Origin: CAWCDJ01 sp963796675
GTDB lineage: Bacteria; Acidobacteriota; Terriglobia; Bryobacterales; Bryobacteraceae
Length of the DNA: 64,000 nucleotides
Direction of reading: 5' to 3'
NCBI GenBank assembly: GCA_963796675.1
Contig: CAWCMS010000003.1
Span: 310,001 to 374,000 of the forward strand
The position numbers and the translations under genes are program-made. The notes beneath the pieces are model-generated. The model was not told the origin of the DNA, made no database searches, and saw only the letters and a program-made list of their open reading frames with translations. Of the stretch, positions 24,801 through 33,572 are shown in pieces. Within the stretch, counting starts at the first letter, position 1, and every line of letters begins with the position of its first letter.

Positions 24801-27233
24801 TTACTCGCTGCGGAGTGACGCCTGCGGATCGATCCGCGCGGCCCGCCACGCTGGCACACCGGCGGCCGCCAGAGCGATCGTCGCCACCAGTGCCACCACG
24901 GCTGCCAGGGTCATGCCGTCGAGGGGACGAACTCCGTAAAGCAGCCCCTGGATCGCGCCTGTTGCCCCGGACGCTCCGGCCAGCCCCAACACCGCGCCCG
25001 CCGCCCCGAGCAGTACGCCTTCCCGGACAACGATCGTCACGATCCCGCTCACGCTCGAACCCAATGCCAGCCGGATTCCGAATTCGCGTGTCCGCTGCGC
25101 GGTCAAGTACGCAAGCGTTCCATACAGCCCCACACCAGCCAGCAACATGGCCGCTCCGGCAAAGGCCGCCAGCACCAGCAGAAGGAACCGCGTATCGCCG
25201 ATCGAATCGGCCACATAGCCGCTCATGGGCCGGATGTCGAACGGCGCGCGGCTGCCATGCGCCGCATTTACGGCGCCCTGGATCCATGGCGCCATCTGGT
25301 TCGCGGTTTCTCGCGTCTTCACAACCAACGACATCTCCACCGGATACAGTCCGTATGGCATCACGTAATGGGGAATGCTTTCGTCGCGCACCGCTGTGGA
25401 GCGTACCGGCGCGGTAACCCCGATCACCTCCAGGTCGTTGCGCCACCCGGTCCGGTAAACCGCCAGCACCTTGCCGATCGCACCTTCCGGCCAGAGCCGC
25501 GCCGCCAGGCTCTCGTCGATGATGGTGACATTGCGCTCGGCGGTCACGTCGCTATCGGTGAAATCGCGGCCGGCCAGCAAGCGTGTGCCGATCACCGAAA
25601 GGTATCCGGGAGCGGCGATCTGCTGGGTCGCGAGGATCGGTGGAGCGTCGAGCCGGTCGACGCGTCCCACGCGCCGGGTCTCCTGGCCCGCCAGCGGAAG
25701 CGGGAACGCCGCGCTCACCGCCCGCACTCCAGGGACCGCACGCACCCGCTGCATCACGTCGCGAAGGAATGCCCATCGCTCAGGCAGGTGCGGGTATTGC
25801 CTCATGCTGAACGGTACCTTCGCCGTCACCACTTCCTTGGGATCGAAGCCGAGCGGCGCATTTCGCAGATTCACGAACGACCGCAGCATCAGGCCGCCGC
25901 AGGCCAGTGGCACGATCGAGAGCGCTACCTCCGCCACCACCAGGGCTCGCTGCAACCTTCGCGCACCGGCCCCGGGCGTTTCCGCGCGCCCTGCCCGCAG
26001 CGCCAGGCCGGCTCCGCCCGACGCCAGGCGCCACGCCGGCAGCAGGCCGAACAGCAGGCTGGTGACCACTGCGAGCGCCACCGCGGCCGACGCGACCGTC
26101 GCGTCCATCCCCACGCGCGACTGCAATGGAATATGGGAGGCGCTCAGCCGGCCCACCACTTCGAGCCCCACCCGCGCGAATAGCAGCCCCAGGGCTGCGG
26201 ACACCGCCGCCAGCATCAGGCTTTCCGTGAGCAGTTGGCGGACAATGCGGATTCTGCTTGCGCCCAGCGCCCGCCGGATGCCGAGTTCGCGCTGCCGCAC
26301 CGCGCCTCGGGCGAAGAGCAGGTTGGCCACATTCACGCACGCGATCAACAGCACGAATCCCACCGCGGCCGAAAGAAGGTAGAGCGACGGCCGGGCTTCG
26401 CGCGTCATCTCATCGTGCAGCGGCCGCGCGATGAAGCGCCCGTGCGTGCCTGCGTAAGATTCCGGAAACTCCCGCTCGAACCGCGCCACCATCGTCTGTA
26501 GTTCCGCATTGGCCTGGCCGAGCGTCACACCGGGGCGGAGCCTGGCCATCACGGGGTTCCCGCGATAAGGCTCCGTGCCGTCGATGCGTTCGGGAAACCA
26601 GACGTCTGCCTGCTCCGCCGCGTACACCGAAGGCGGAAGATACAGGCGGAACCCCCGCGGCAGCACGCCCACCACCTGCACGTCGAGATTATTGACCCGT
26701 ACCGACCTGCCGATCACCCCCGGATCGGCCGAAAAGCGGCGCCGCCAGAATTCGTCGCTGATGAGAATCGAGAGGACCTGGTCTTTGCCTTCGTCGATGC
26801 GCGAATCGAGCGTCCGCCCGAGAGCGGGGCGCACCCCCAGCAGCGAAAGGAAGTTGTCGGAGACGCTCATCGAGGTCACATGCTCCGACTCGCCCGCATA
26901 CTCCACGTTGGCGTCCGCGGCGTTGATCGTCGCGATCTGTTCGAGCGTGCGGCTGCGCTCGTTCAAGTCCCGTACTTCGCCTATCGTGGCGCCTGTGTTT
27001 GGCGTATTCCGCGCATCCACCCGGATGGTGACGATCCGGCCGGGCTCCGGATAGGGCAGCGGCCGCCAGAGCACCGCGCGCAGCAGGCCGAACATCGTGA
27101 GATTCGCGCCGATGCCCAGCGCGAGCGTCGCCGCCACCACTGCCGTGAAGCCCGGCGACCGCCGCAGCGAACGCCACGCAAAACGTACGTCCTGTAGCGC
27201 CGTCTCGAGCCCCTGTTCGAGTCTGCGATTCAC
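24801..27233 (-). CDS. ADOP/MacB-type ABC transporter permease, full length
   Basis: An 810-residue permease. The N-terminus QDVRFAWRSLRRSPGFTAVV and GIGANLTMFGLLRAVLW match the ADOP family. A MacB-like periplasmic domain (about residues 55-275) is followed by the first FtsX block with RELGIRRALGASR, a second periplasmic domain, and the last three helices with REFGIRLALGSSV. No ATP-binding protein gene is adjacent, as is usual for the family. The start is a GTG at 27233 behind a G-rich stretch. It lies 15 bases after the hypothetical gene upstream and forms one co-directional group with its neighbours. Confidence 0.9.
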   Translation of the reverse strand: MNRRLEQGLETALQDVRFAWRSLRRSPGFTAVVAATLALGIGANLTMFGLLRAVLWRPLPYPEPGRIVTIRVDARNTPNTGATIGEVRDLNERSRTLEQIATINAADANVEYAGESEHVTSMSVSDNFLSLLGVRPALGRTLDSRIDEGKDQVLSILISDEFWRRRFSADPGVIGRSVRVNNLDVQVVGVLPRGFRLYLPPSVYAAEQADVWFPERIDGTEPYRGNPVMARLRPGVTLGQANAELQTMVARFEREFPESYAGTHGRFIARPLHDEMTREARPSLYLLSAAVGFVLLIACVNVANLLFARGAVRQRELGIRRALGASRIRIVRQLLTESLMLAAVSAALGLLFARVGLEVVGRLSASHIPLQSRVGMDATVASAAVALAVVTSLLFGLLPAWRLASGGAGLALRAGRAETPGAGARRLQRALVVAEVALSIVPLACGGLMLRSFVNLRNAPLGFDPKEVVTAKVPFSMRQYPHLPERWAFLRDVMQRVRAVPGVRAVSAAFPLPLAGQETRRVGRVDRLDAPPILATQQIAAPGYLSVIGTRLLAGRDFTDSDVTAERNVTIIDESLAARLWPEGAIGKVLAVYRTGWRNDLEVIGVTAPVRSTAVRDESIPHYVMPYGLYPVEMSLVVKTRETANQMAPWIQGAVNAAHGSRAPFDIRPMSGYVADSIGDTRFLLLVLAAFAGAAMLLAGVGLYGTLAYLTAQRTREFGIRLALGSSVSGIVTIVVREGVLLGAAGAVLGLAGASGATGAIQGLLYGVRPLDGMTLAAVVALVATIALAAAGVPAWRAARIDPQASLRSE

Positions 27234-27248
27234 CTCGCACTCCCCCCC

Positions 27249-27995
27249 TCAGAGCGCCAGCTCGCCCTGGAACACCATGTCTTTTAGCGGGAACTTGATT
27301 TCGAGTTGAAATGGCGCGAACCGGCATTCCAGCGTCACCTGCTTGTCGGCCGCCGTGATCGGCCGCTTCGGCCTCGGAAAGAACAGGAGCACATCATTCG
27401 CCGCCTTCCCCGATCCGCTGAACAGATGCTCGCACGGAATTGCCGGCCGATCCTTCGGCTCGAGCAGGCTACCTTCCTTGAGTGCCGCGAGCGTTGCTTC
27501 GTTGGGATCCACCGGCGTCTCGCCCGGCTCAGCCTTCGGCGGCGGCATCAGCGGCAGCCCGCGCAGCCGGATCACGTAGTACCGCCCCGTCATCTCGGGC
27601 ACCTCGGGACCGCCCGCCAGGCGCACCGGCTTCGCCGTTTCCCATCGCGCCAACACCCGGAACTCCAGCGGACGCCCGGCATTCGGATCGGGAGGCGGAG
27701 GCGGCTTTTCGCCGATCGGCACGCTGCGCACGCCGCCCGGTGGAGTCGCCGGTCCCGCGCTCGGCAGCTGCGGGCTCTGCGTGATGCGGCGGCGCTCGCT
27801 CTTCTTGTTCTCTACCTGCATTTGCACGGCACCTGCCCGCGCCCATGGCGAATCACCGAGCAGGGCCTGCTTTTCCTGGCTGGTCCAAGTAGCCGGATCT
27901 TTGACTTCCCAGAATTCTTTGCGTGCGGCGCGGAGCACCAGACACGCCGGCCAAAAGGCCGCCGCCTGCAACCATTGCCTTCGCGTTCGGATCAC
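27249..27995 (-). CDS. Exported proline-rich protein of unknown function
   Basis: A 248-residue protein. A twin-arginine-like start RTRRQWLQAAAFWPACLVL is followed by FWEVKDPATWTSQEKQALL, a pattern I recall from other acidobacterial exported hypotheticals. A proline-rich segment (about residues 73-108) and a beta-rich C-terminal domain follow. No catalytic motif is seen. The GTG start at 27995 has TAGGAT (28003-28008) 7 bases upstream, overlapping the stop of the AhpD-like gene, so its promoter lies in the end of its neighbour. Confidence 0.65.
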   Translation of the reverse strand: MIRTRRQWLQAAAFWPACLVLRAARKEFWEVKDPATWTSQEKQALLGDSPWARAGAVQMQVENKKSERRRITQSPQLPSAGPATPPGGVRSVPIGEKPPPPPDPNAGRPLEFRVLARWETAKPVRLAGGPEVPEMTGRYYVIRLRGLPLMPPPKAEPGETPVDPNEATLAALKEGSLLEPKDRPAIPCEHLFSGSGKAANDVLLFFPRPKRPITAADKQVTLECRFAPFQLEIKFPLKDMVFQGELAL

Positions 27996-28002
27996 TACTT
28001 CT

Positions 28003-28008
28003 ATCCTA
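28003..28008 (-). promoter_or_regulatory. -10-like TAGGAT for the leaderless gene at 27995
   Basis: The box ends 7 bases before the GTG and includes the TAG stop codon of the gene upstream. Confidence 0.4.
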
Positions 28009-28407
28009 CCCGCGCGGACGGAACCGGTCGTCGATCTCCACCTGGTAGCCGCTCGCCAGGCGGTTGGTCTCGTTCGCCATACCCACCACCGCCATCACCT
28101 CGGCGAACACCGCGTCCGTCATCCCTGCCTTGCGGGCGCTCGCCGTATGCGACGCAATGCAGTATCCACACTGGTTGGTCGCGCTCACCGCCACGTAAAG
28201 CAGTTCCTTCGTCAGCGGATCGAGCGCGCCCGGCGCCATGATCTGCTTCACGCTCTCCCACGTGCGCCGCAGCGTGGCAGGGTCGTGCGCCAGCGCCTTC
28301 CAGAAATTATTGATCCAGTCCGTCTGGCGGGTGGTCATGATGTCGTCATAGACCGCCCGCACTTCCGGACTGGCATCCGCATACTCCACAAATCCGCATG
28401 TAGCCAT
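28006..28407 (-). CDS. Carboxymuconolactone decarboxylase/AhpD-like protein
   Basis: A 133-residue helical protein with the AhpD core TNQCGYCIASHTASARKAG, which holds the redox C-x2-C and the His four residues after it. The preceding helices fit CMD-family proteins. Members with this core act as alkylhydroperoxidase-like thiol enzymes; the exact partner is unknown. The start at 28407 is supported by GATAAT 6 bases upstream. It follows the VOC gene by 14 bases. Confidence 0.85.
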   Translation of the reverse strand: MATCGFVEYADASPEVRAVYDDIMTTRQTDWINNFWKALAHDPATLRRTWESVKQIMAPGALDPLTKELLYVAVSATNQCGYCIASHTASARKAGMTDAVFAEVMAVVGMANETNRLASGYQVEIDDRFRPRG

Positions 28408-28413
28408 GCGGCA

Positions 28414-28419
28414 ATTATC
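28414..28419 (-). promoter_or_regulatory. -10-like GATAAT for the leaderless gene at 28407
   Basis: GATAAT on the minus strand ends 6 bases before the ATG at 28407; it lies between the two co-directional genes. Confidence 0.35.
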
Positions 28420-28421
28420 GC

Positions 28422-28898
28422 CTAGGACTGGCCGCCGCCGAATGCCTGGCGCATCCGCTCCTGCGCCTGCTCGGGCGTCAGTTCCTCCTTGCGGCTGGCA
28501 ATTCCCCAGACGAAACCATACGGATCTTTCACGTGCCCGTAGCGGTCGCCCCAGAACTGGTCGGCAATCGGAAAGACGACTTCGCATCCCGCCTCGAGCG
28601 CCCGTGCCCAGGCTGCATCGGCATCCGGAACGTACAGGTGGATCACGAAGGGCAGCCGCCCCACGGCTAGCGGAGGCATGTGGAACTCCTCGCAAAAATC
28701 GTCGGCGAACATCAGCATCGAGTCGCCAATCTTCACCGTGGCGTGCATCAGCTTGCCGCCCGGACCCGGCGAGCGCGCAATCTCCACGCCGCCGAACGCT
28801 TTCTTCAGAAAGTCGATATACGCCGCAGCCCCCTTCACCGAAAGGTGCGGAGTAATTGAATGAAATCCCGGTGGAATCGGACTCACGGTTTCAGGCAT
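28422..28898 (-). CDS. PhnB/glyoxalase-like VOC family protein
   Basis: A 158-residue protein of the vicinal-oxygen-chelate fold: ITPHLSVKGAAAYIDFLKKAFG, a central GKLMHATVKIGDSMLMF, and FWGDRYGHVKDPYGFVWGIA near the C-terminus, the PhnB/3-dmu-9_3-mt pattern. It is probably a small ligand-binding or isomerase-type protein; the substrate is unknown. The start at 28898 has TATCCT 7 bases upstream and is divergent from the dipeptidase. Confidence 0.83.
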   Translation of the reverse strand: MPETVSPIPPGFHSITPHLSVKGAAAYIDFLKKAFGGVEIARSPGPGGKLMHATVKIGDSMLMFADDFCEEFHMPPLAVGRLPFVIHLYVPDADAAWARALEAGCEVVFPIADQFWGDRYGHVKDPYGFVWGIASRKEELTPEQAQERMRQAFGGGQS

Positions 28899-28905
28899 GC
28901 GGACC

Positions 28906-28938
28906 AGGATACCAGCCCCGCAGCCGGTGCGGTATGCT
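28906..28938. promoter_or_regulatory. Divergent -10 boxes of two leaderless genes
   Basis: TATCCT on the minus strand (28906-28911, 7 bases before 28898) and TATGCT on the plus strand (28933-28938, 6 bases before 28945). Confidence 0.45.
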
Positions 28939-28944
28939 TCCCCC

Positions 28945-30057
28945 ATGCGACTTGTGAGTTTCTTCCTGGCCGCGCTCTCCCTGGCCGCCCAGACCGTCGG
29001 AATCGACAGCCACATCGATACGGCGCAGCGCATCCTCATCGATCGCGCCGATATCACCCAGCGGTCCCCCGTCGGCCACGTCGATATTCCGCGGCTCAAG
29101 GAGGGCGGCGTCAACGCTCCGTTCTTCGCCCTGTGGGTCCCTACGTATTACAAAGGCTCCGAAGCGATCCGCCGCACGCTGGACCTCCGCGACGCCATGC
29201 AGCGGCTCTTCGACACGCATCCCGAACAGATCGCCCTCGCCCTGAATGCGGCCGACGTCCTCCGCATCACTCGCTCCGGCCGGATCGCCGCCATCCTCAC
29301 CATCGAGGGCGGCCATCAAATCGATAACGATCTGGCCGTGCTGCGCATGTACTACCGGCTCGGCATCCGCTCCATGACGCTCACGCACTTCCGCAACACC
29401 GAGTGGGCGGATTCCTCCACGGACAAGCCGGCCCACAACGGCCTCACCGAGTTCGGCAAGGAAGTGGTCAGGGAGATGAACCGCCTCGGCATGATCGTCG
29501 ACGTCTCACACGTCTCCGACAAGACGTTCTTCGACACCCTGGCCGTCAGCACCAAGCCCGTCATGGCCACACACTCCTCTTGCCGGTCTCTCTCCGACGT
29601 GCCGCGCAATATGACCGACGAAATGCTGCAGGCTCTCGCGAAGAATGGAGGCGTGGTGGGGATTAATTTCGGGGAAGGTTTCCTGAATCCGAAGGACGCC
29701 GAACAGCTCAAGGCCGATATTTCGAAGGTTTCGGCCGAGCCCGTGCTCACCGGCAAGGCGCTCGACGACTATGCCGCCGAAGAAATGCACCGCGATATGA
29801 AGGCTGTCCCGACTGCCGCCACCATCGACGACGCCGTTGCCCACATCGATCACGCCGTCAAAGTCGCCGGCATCGATCACGTAGGCATCGGCAGCGATTT
29901 CGACGGAATCTCCTCGCCGCCGAAAGGGCTGGAAGACATCTCGAAGATGGGCGCCTTGAAGGCCGCACTGCGCACGCAAGGCTACACCGATGCCGACATC
30001 GCGAAAATCTTCGGGGGCAACACACTTCGCGTGCTCCGCGAAGTTACCGGCAAGTGA
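28945..30057 (+). CDS. Exported membrane dipeptidase-like protein (peptidase M19)
   Basis: A 370-residue protein. A signal segment (about residues 1-15) is followed by the dizinc ligands of renal-dipeptidase-like enzymes: His and Asp in GIDSHIDTA, Glu in LTIEGGHQI, His in VDVSHVSD and in MATHSSCRSL, and Asp in GIGSDFDGI. Length is close to the family's usual 350-400. It should hydrolyse dipeptides in the periplasm. The 30061-30082 hairpin follows its stop. Confidence 0.92.
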   Translation: MRLVSFFLAALSLAAQTVGIDSHIDTAQRILIDRADITQRSPVGHVDIPRLKEGGVNAPFFALWVPTYYKGSEAIRRTLDLRDAMQRLFDTHPEQIALALNAADVLRITRSGRIAAILTIEGGHQIDNDLAVLRMYYRLGIRSMTLTHFRNTEWADSSTDKPAHNGLTEFGKEVVREMNRLGMIVDVSHVSDKTFFDTLAVSTKPVMATHSSCRSLSDVPRNMTDEMLQALAKNGGVVGINFGEGFLNPKDAEQLKADISKVSAEPVLTGKALDDYAAEEMHRDMKAVPTAATIDDAVAHIDHAVKVAGIDHVGIGSDFDGISSPPKGLEDISKMGALKAALRTQGYTDADIAKIFGGNTLRVLREVTGK

Positions 30058-30060
30058 GTG

Positions 30061-30082
30061 GAGCAGGCCGGGCGGCCTGCTC
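30061..30082. terminator. Bidirectional terminator hairpin
   Basis: GAGCAGGCC-GGGC-GGCCTGCTC is a perfect 9-bp stem between the convergent dipeptidase and cytochrome genes. A TTT follows on the plus side, without a long T-run. Confidence 0.65.
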
Positions 30083-30102
30083 GCTTTGGAGTTGAGGATT
30101 CC

Positions 30103-30462
30103 CTACTGAGCCGCCGGCGGCGCCGACTCCGGCTCGCTCTTACCACGATGGCAGGTGTAGCAGGTGACGTGCTGCTTGCCATCGTTGAACTTCGCGTTCA
30201 CATCCCGCACCATCGTGATCATCATCCGCGCCTTGTCCTTGTGCGGATTCTCGTCGCTGGCGAAGTTCCCCATCTCGTGGCAGAAGGTGCATTGCACACC
30301 CAAAGCCGAGCGGAACGCACCCATCGCGGGGCGGACCTCATCGTCCTTCAGCAGCTTCAGATTCTTGTGAGCCATTCCCGGCCCCTTCTGCGGAGGCCGC
30401 GGAGCATCCTGGGCGGCAAGCGGCAAAAGCGCAAACAGCATCGAAACCATGGCGAAACGCAT
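30103..30462 (-). CDS. Small exported dihaem cytochrome c (reaction-centre-cytochrome-like)
   Basis: A 119-residue protein with a signal segment (about residues 1-17) and two haem motifs, VQCTFCHEMGNFASDENPHK and VTCYTCHRGK. The spacing and flanking residues resemble acidobacterial proteins similar to the photosynthetic reaction-centre cytochrome subunit, here reduced to two haems. It is likely a periplasmic electron carrier. The promoter TATTAT (30470-30475) lies 7 bases before the ATG. Confidence 0.87.
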   Translation of the reverse strand: MRFAMVSMLFALLPLAAQDAPRPPQKGPGMAHKNLKLLKDDEVRPAMGAFRSALGVQCTFCHEMGNFASDENPHKDKARMMITMVRDVNAKFNDGKQHVTCYTCHRGKSEPESAPPAAQ

Positions 30463-30469
30463 GGGTGTA

Positions 30470-30502
30470 ATAATACATCATTCGGGGTCCCCGGTGTATG
30501 CT
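30470..30502. promoter_or_regulatory. Divergent -10 boxes of two leaderless genes
   Basis: TATTAT on the minus strand (30470-30475, 7 bases before 30462) and TATGCT on the plus strand (30497-30502, 7 bases before 30510). Confidence 0.5.
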
Positions 30503-30509
30503 GGAGCCT

Positions 30510-32018
30510 ATGCGACGCCGTGATCTTTTACAGGCCTGTGCCGCCGCCCCGCTGGCCCTGGCCGCCGCCCGCCGTGCCGCGGCGCAGCCGGCTCCCCGCT
30601 TCGAGCCCACGTGGGAGTCGATCGACCGACGCCCTTCGCCAAAATGGTACACCGACGCCAAGTTCGGCATCTTCATCCATTGGGGCGTCTACTCTGTGCC
30701 GGCCTTTGCCGCGGTCAACGTGAAGGATGAGACCGCCTACGCCGAGTGGTATTGGCACTCCCTCACCGAAGGCAAAAAGGCTCCCGGCCCCACCGGCCAC
30801 GGCGCGCTCACCTGGAAGTTCCACCAACGCGTCTACGGTGCCGACTTCCCCTATTTCGATTTCGCCCCCATGTTCCGCGCCGAACTCTATGACCCCGACC
30901 ACTGGGCCGAAGTCTTCGAGCGCTCCGGCGCAAAATACGTCGCCCTCACCTCCAAGCATCACGAAGGCTTCACCCTCTGGCGCAGCGCCGAGGCGAACCG
31001 CGCCTGGGGACGCCCCTGGAACGCCGTCGATATCGGCCCCAAGCGCGACATCCTGCTCGACCTCATGACCGCCGGACGCCGCCGCGGCCTCCACATGGGC
31101 ATCTACTATTCGCTCTACGAGTGGTACAACCCGCTCTACCTTTCGGATCACAAGCGCTACGTCGCCGAGCATCTCTTTCCGCAGTTCAAGGACGTGGTGA
31201 CGCACGCCAAACCGAGCATCATCTTCTCCGACGGAGAATGGGATCTCACCAGCGCCGAGTGGCGGTCGCCGGAGCTTCTCGCCTGGCTGCTCAACGAATC
31301 GCCCGTTCGCGACGAAGTCGTGATCGACGACCGCTGGGGCAAGGATACCCGCCACAAGCACGGCGGCTACTACACCACCGAGTACACTTCCGGCATGCAG
31401 CAGGCCGCGCATCCGTGGGAAGAGAGCCGCGGCATGGGCTACTCCTATGGCTACAACCGGATGGAGACTCTGAAGGACTATCACACCGGCCGCGAGTTGT
31501 TGCTCATGCTGATCGACATCGTCAGCCGCGGCGGCAATCTGCTGCTCGATATCGGCCCGACTGCCGACGGCCGCATCCCCGTCATCATGGAGCAGCGTCT
31601 CACCGAGATCGGCGATTGGCTGCGCGTCAACGGCGAGGCGATCTACGGGACGAAGGCGTGGCGCTCTCCCCGGCAATGGAGTCAGGGCAGAATTCCCAAG
31701 CTCGAAGAGAAGGAGTTCATGTCGGAATACGACATCAACAAGATGGTGGACTCTCCGCCTGCCGGGTATGCGCGCGCCGAAGCCTTTCTCACCGCGAAGG
31801 ATGAAGCCGTTTACGCCATCGTTCCCCGCCGCCCGCAAAAGGAAGTGGTGCTGGACGATATCGGCGCCCCTGCCGGTGTCAAAGCGACGTTGCTCGAAGG
31901 CGGACGCACTCTCGAGACCACGAGCCAGGGCAAACAGCTACGCATCCAGATCCCTGAGTCCCTATCGGCATCGTTGCCGGCGCGGCAAGCCTACGTTTTT
32001 CGAGTTCCGCTGGGATAG
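30510..32018 (+). CDS. Exported GH29 alpha-L-fucosidase with canonical active site
   Basis: A 502-residue GH29 enzyme with a Tat-like start MRRRDLLQACAAAPLALAAA. The active-site set is complete: AKFGIFIHWGVYS (substrate His), ALTSKHHEGFTLW (Lys-His-His), YYSLYEWYNP (Tyr) and the nucleophile Asp in IIFSDGEWD. SRGGNLLLDIGPTADG ends the barrel, followed by a beta-sandwich domain. Of the four GH29 proteins in this window it is the closest to the family consensus. The start at 30510 is chosen because TATGCT lies 7 bases upstream. Confidence 0.93.
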   Translation: MRRRDLLQACAAAPLALAAARRAAAQPAPRFEPTWESIDRRPSPKWYTDAKFGIFIHWGVYSVPAFAAVNVKDETAYAEWYWHSLTEGKKAPGPTGHGALTWKFHQRVYGADFPYFDFAPMFRAELYDPDHWAEVFERSGAKYVALTSKHHEGFTLWRSAEANRAWGRPWNAVDIGPKRDILLDLMTAGRRRGLHMGIYYSLYEWYNPLYLSDHKRYVAEHLFPQFKDVVTHAKPSIIFSDGEWDLTSAEWRSPELLAWLLNESPVRDEVVIDDRWGKDTRHKHGGYYTTEYTSGMQQAAHPWEESRGMGYSYGYNRMETLKDYHTGRELLLMLIDIVSRGGNLLLDIGPTADGRIPVIMEQRLTEIGDWLRVNGEAIYGTKAWRSPRQWSQGRIPKLEEKEFMSEYDINKMVDSPPAGYARAEAFLTAKDEAVYAIVPRRPQKEVVLDDIGAPAGVKATLLEGGRTLETTSQGKQLRIQIPESLSASLPARQAYVFRVPLG

Positions 32019-32030
32019 ACGCAAAATAAA

Positions 32031-32066
32031 AAGCGCGGGCAATGGCACACGCCCTCGCCCGCGCTT
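32031..32066. terminator. Terminator hairpin between convergent genes
   Basis: AAGCGCGGGC (32031-32040) pairs with GCCCGCGCTT (32057-32066), a 10-bp stem with a 16-base loop. AAAATAAA precedes it, giving a U-run for the minus-strand transcript. Confidence 0.65.
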
Positions 32067-32070
32067 CCAT

Positions 32071-32086
32071 CTGAGGTTCGCCTCAG
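32071..32086 (-). terminator. Small hairpin at the end of the PEP-CTERM gene
   Basis: CTGAGG-TTCG-CCTCAG, a 6-bp stem with a tetraloop, lies just beyond the stop of the leftward PEP-CTERM gene and probably acts with the larger hairpin at 32031-32066. Confidence 0.5.
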
Positions 32087-32088
32087 GC

Positions 32089-32730
32089 CTAACGGAGCTT
32101 AGTGCGTCGGCGGAACGAGCCGAACAACATCGCGCCTCCCGCTAGCACCAGCAGCGCCGAAGACGGCTCCGGCGCAGCAGTGGCTCCGAGGACGACGTTG
32201 CCGCCAAAATAGCCCACCGTACCAGGGTCCGTACTGGTCGGAAAGGCCAAAGTTCCGCTCGAGACATAAGCGGCAGCCACGAAGCTGATTGCCGGGTTCA
32301 CGGTGACTCCGGAAGGCCCATACGAATAATTGTCAGATCCGGTCTCCCCGGCGACGTAGTAGTAATCGCCTGCGGTCAGGATCACGGAAGTGATCGATTC
32401 CCACAAGAATCCGCCAGTACCGATCACCGGCGAACCTGACGTAATCGTGGTCGAAGCCAGCAGGTTGCCATTCGAATCCCAAAGACCGACGTCGTGATTC
32501 TGGCTGATCCCTCCGCCGGTAAAGAAGGCCAGACCGGTCACCGATACGGACTGCAACGCCTGGAACTCGTATCCCAGCGACCATGCCCCGTTGGTACCAA
32601 CCGACCCCGGATTCGTGTAGTCTATGCCCAGCGTGCCGGCGGACGCGATGCCCAGTGACACGGCGAGCGTTATTCCTAGCACCAACGTGCGTGCCAACTT
32701 GCGGCCCAAGTGCAATTTATTCAGAAACAT
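32089..32730 (-). CDS. PEP-CTERM protein with DUF4082-like domain
   Basis: A 213-residue protein. A signal peptide (about residues 10-31, ending ASAG) precedes a beta-rich domain with the DUF4082-like pattern VSVTGLAFFTGGGISQNHDV then VGLWDSNGNLLAS. The C-terminus is a PEP-CTERM sorting signal: APEPSS, a hydrophobic helix and the basic end FRRRTK. Such signals are cut by exosortase and the proteins are usually surface or extracellular-matrix components. A G-rich ribosome site precedes the ATG. No exosortase gene is in the window. Confidence 0.88.
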   Translation of the reverse strand: MFLNKLHLGRKLARTLVLGITLAVSLGIASAGTLGIDYTNPGSVGTNGAWSLGYEFQALQSVSVTGLAFFTGGGISQNHDVGLWDSNGNLLASTTITSGSPVIGTGGFLWESITSVILTAGDYYYVAGETGSDNYSYGPSGVTVNPAISFVAAAYVSSGTLAFPTSTDPGTVGYFGGNVVLGATAAPEPSSALLVLAGGAMLFGSFRRRTKLR

Positions 32731-32852
32731 GCGGCACTCCCCCCTTAGAAGTGTACGATTCAGTATAAAGGAGACTATTTAGTACTAAAGCTCTAATTTT
32801 GGATTCAAAGTACTGGGGTAGTACTAGGAATACGACTAAAGGAAGGAGAGGC

Positions 32853-33548
32853 CTAGCAACAACGCGAGCGATGGAACTTCTCGAGTTCGACGTTGGCGTT
32901 GACGATCGTCCCCAGGGTCTCGACCACGTCCGCGAGCGCGCCGCCGGGGATCGCGATATAAAACTCGCCGTCCGGCAGCTCCGTGTAGACGCGGTTCCCG
33001 ATGCAACCCAGCGAGCTCGTGGCCTTCCCCGAGTTCAGGGTCGCGGGCACGATCGCGCACGCCGGCCGGCCCATGATCGGAAAGGGCGCCGTCAGTCCAC
33101 GCGCACCCGCGGCTTCCCACAGCAGCATCATCTGCCGCGGAGTGCCGCGCAGCAGCACCACGTCCGGAGTACCTTCGGTCTTGGAGAGCGGTGAGTACAC
33201 CGCGACCCGCAGCGGCTCCTCGCGACGCGGAATCCCGGGTACTTCGTCCATCTTGAGATATTCGAGACCCACCATCGTCGTCAGTACCGCTTCGAGCTGC
33301 GAGTGGGCCTCCGCCGTCAGCTCCGCGCCATGGGTGTAGGCGCCGATGGGGCAATTCAGGTGATCTTCTCCGGTGGTGTGAAAGACCGCTCCCTCTGCGG
33401 CGGCCTTCCAATATGCGCATCCAGCGGGTGCTGCCGAATCGACTCGGGCGACACCCGCCGGCGCCGCGTCGCAAAATGTCACCGCCACCGGTTCGCCGAT
33501 CGCCCCCAGCAGCCGGCCTAGAGACTCAGTCAGGATACTCGTGCTCAT
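32853..33548 (-). CDS. DUF169 family protein
   Basis: A 231-residue cytoplasmic protein matching DUF169. It has conserved Cys-containing stretches AGCAYWKAA, HLNCPIGAYTHG and SSLGCIGNRVYTEL, and VAVYSPLSKTEGTPDVVLLRG in the middle. The last residues end in two Cys. The regularly placed Cys and His suggest a metal or cluster site, but no role is established for the family. TATACT (33557-33562) ends 8 bases before the ATG. Confidence 0.83.
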   Translation of the reverse strand: MSTSILTESLGRLLGAIGEPVAVTFCDAAPAGVARVDSAAPAGCAYWKAAAEGAVFHTTGEDHLNCPIGAYTHGAELTAEAHSQLEAVLTTMVGLEYLKMDEVPGIPRREEPLRVAVYSPLSKTEGTPDVVLLRGTPRQMMLLWEAAGARGLTAPFPIMGRPACAIVPATLNSGKATSSLGCIGNRVYTELPDGEFYIAIPGGALADVVETLGTIVNANVELEKFHRSRCC

Positions 33549-33556
33549 CGCTCACG

Positions 33557-33562
33557 AGTATA
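33557..33562 (-). promoter_or_regulatory. -10-like TATACT for the leaderless DUF169 gene
   Basis: TATACT on the minus strand ends 8 bases before the ATG at 33548. Confidence 0.45.
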
Positions 33563-33572
33563 CCCCGGTCTG

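Noticed and set aside
24778..25446. Long in-frame upstream extension of the DUF2846-like gene
   Set aside because: It lies inside the ADOP permease gene in a different frame; the signal peptide starts at 24777.
27306..28241. A 311-codon plus-strand open frame across two leftward genes
   Set aside because: It crosses the gap between two supported minus-strand genes and its product is Arg/Pro-rich without any domain.
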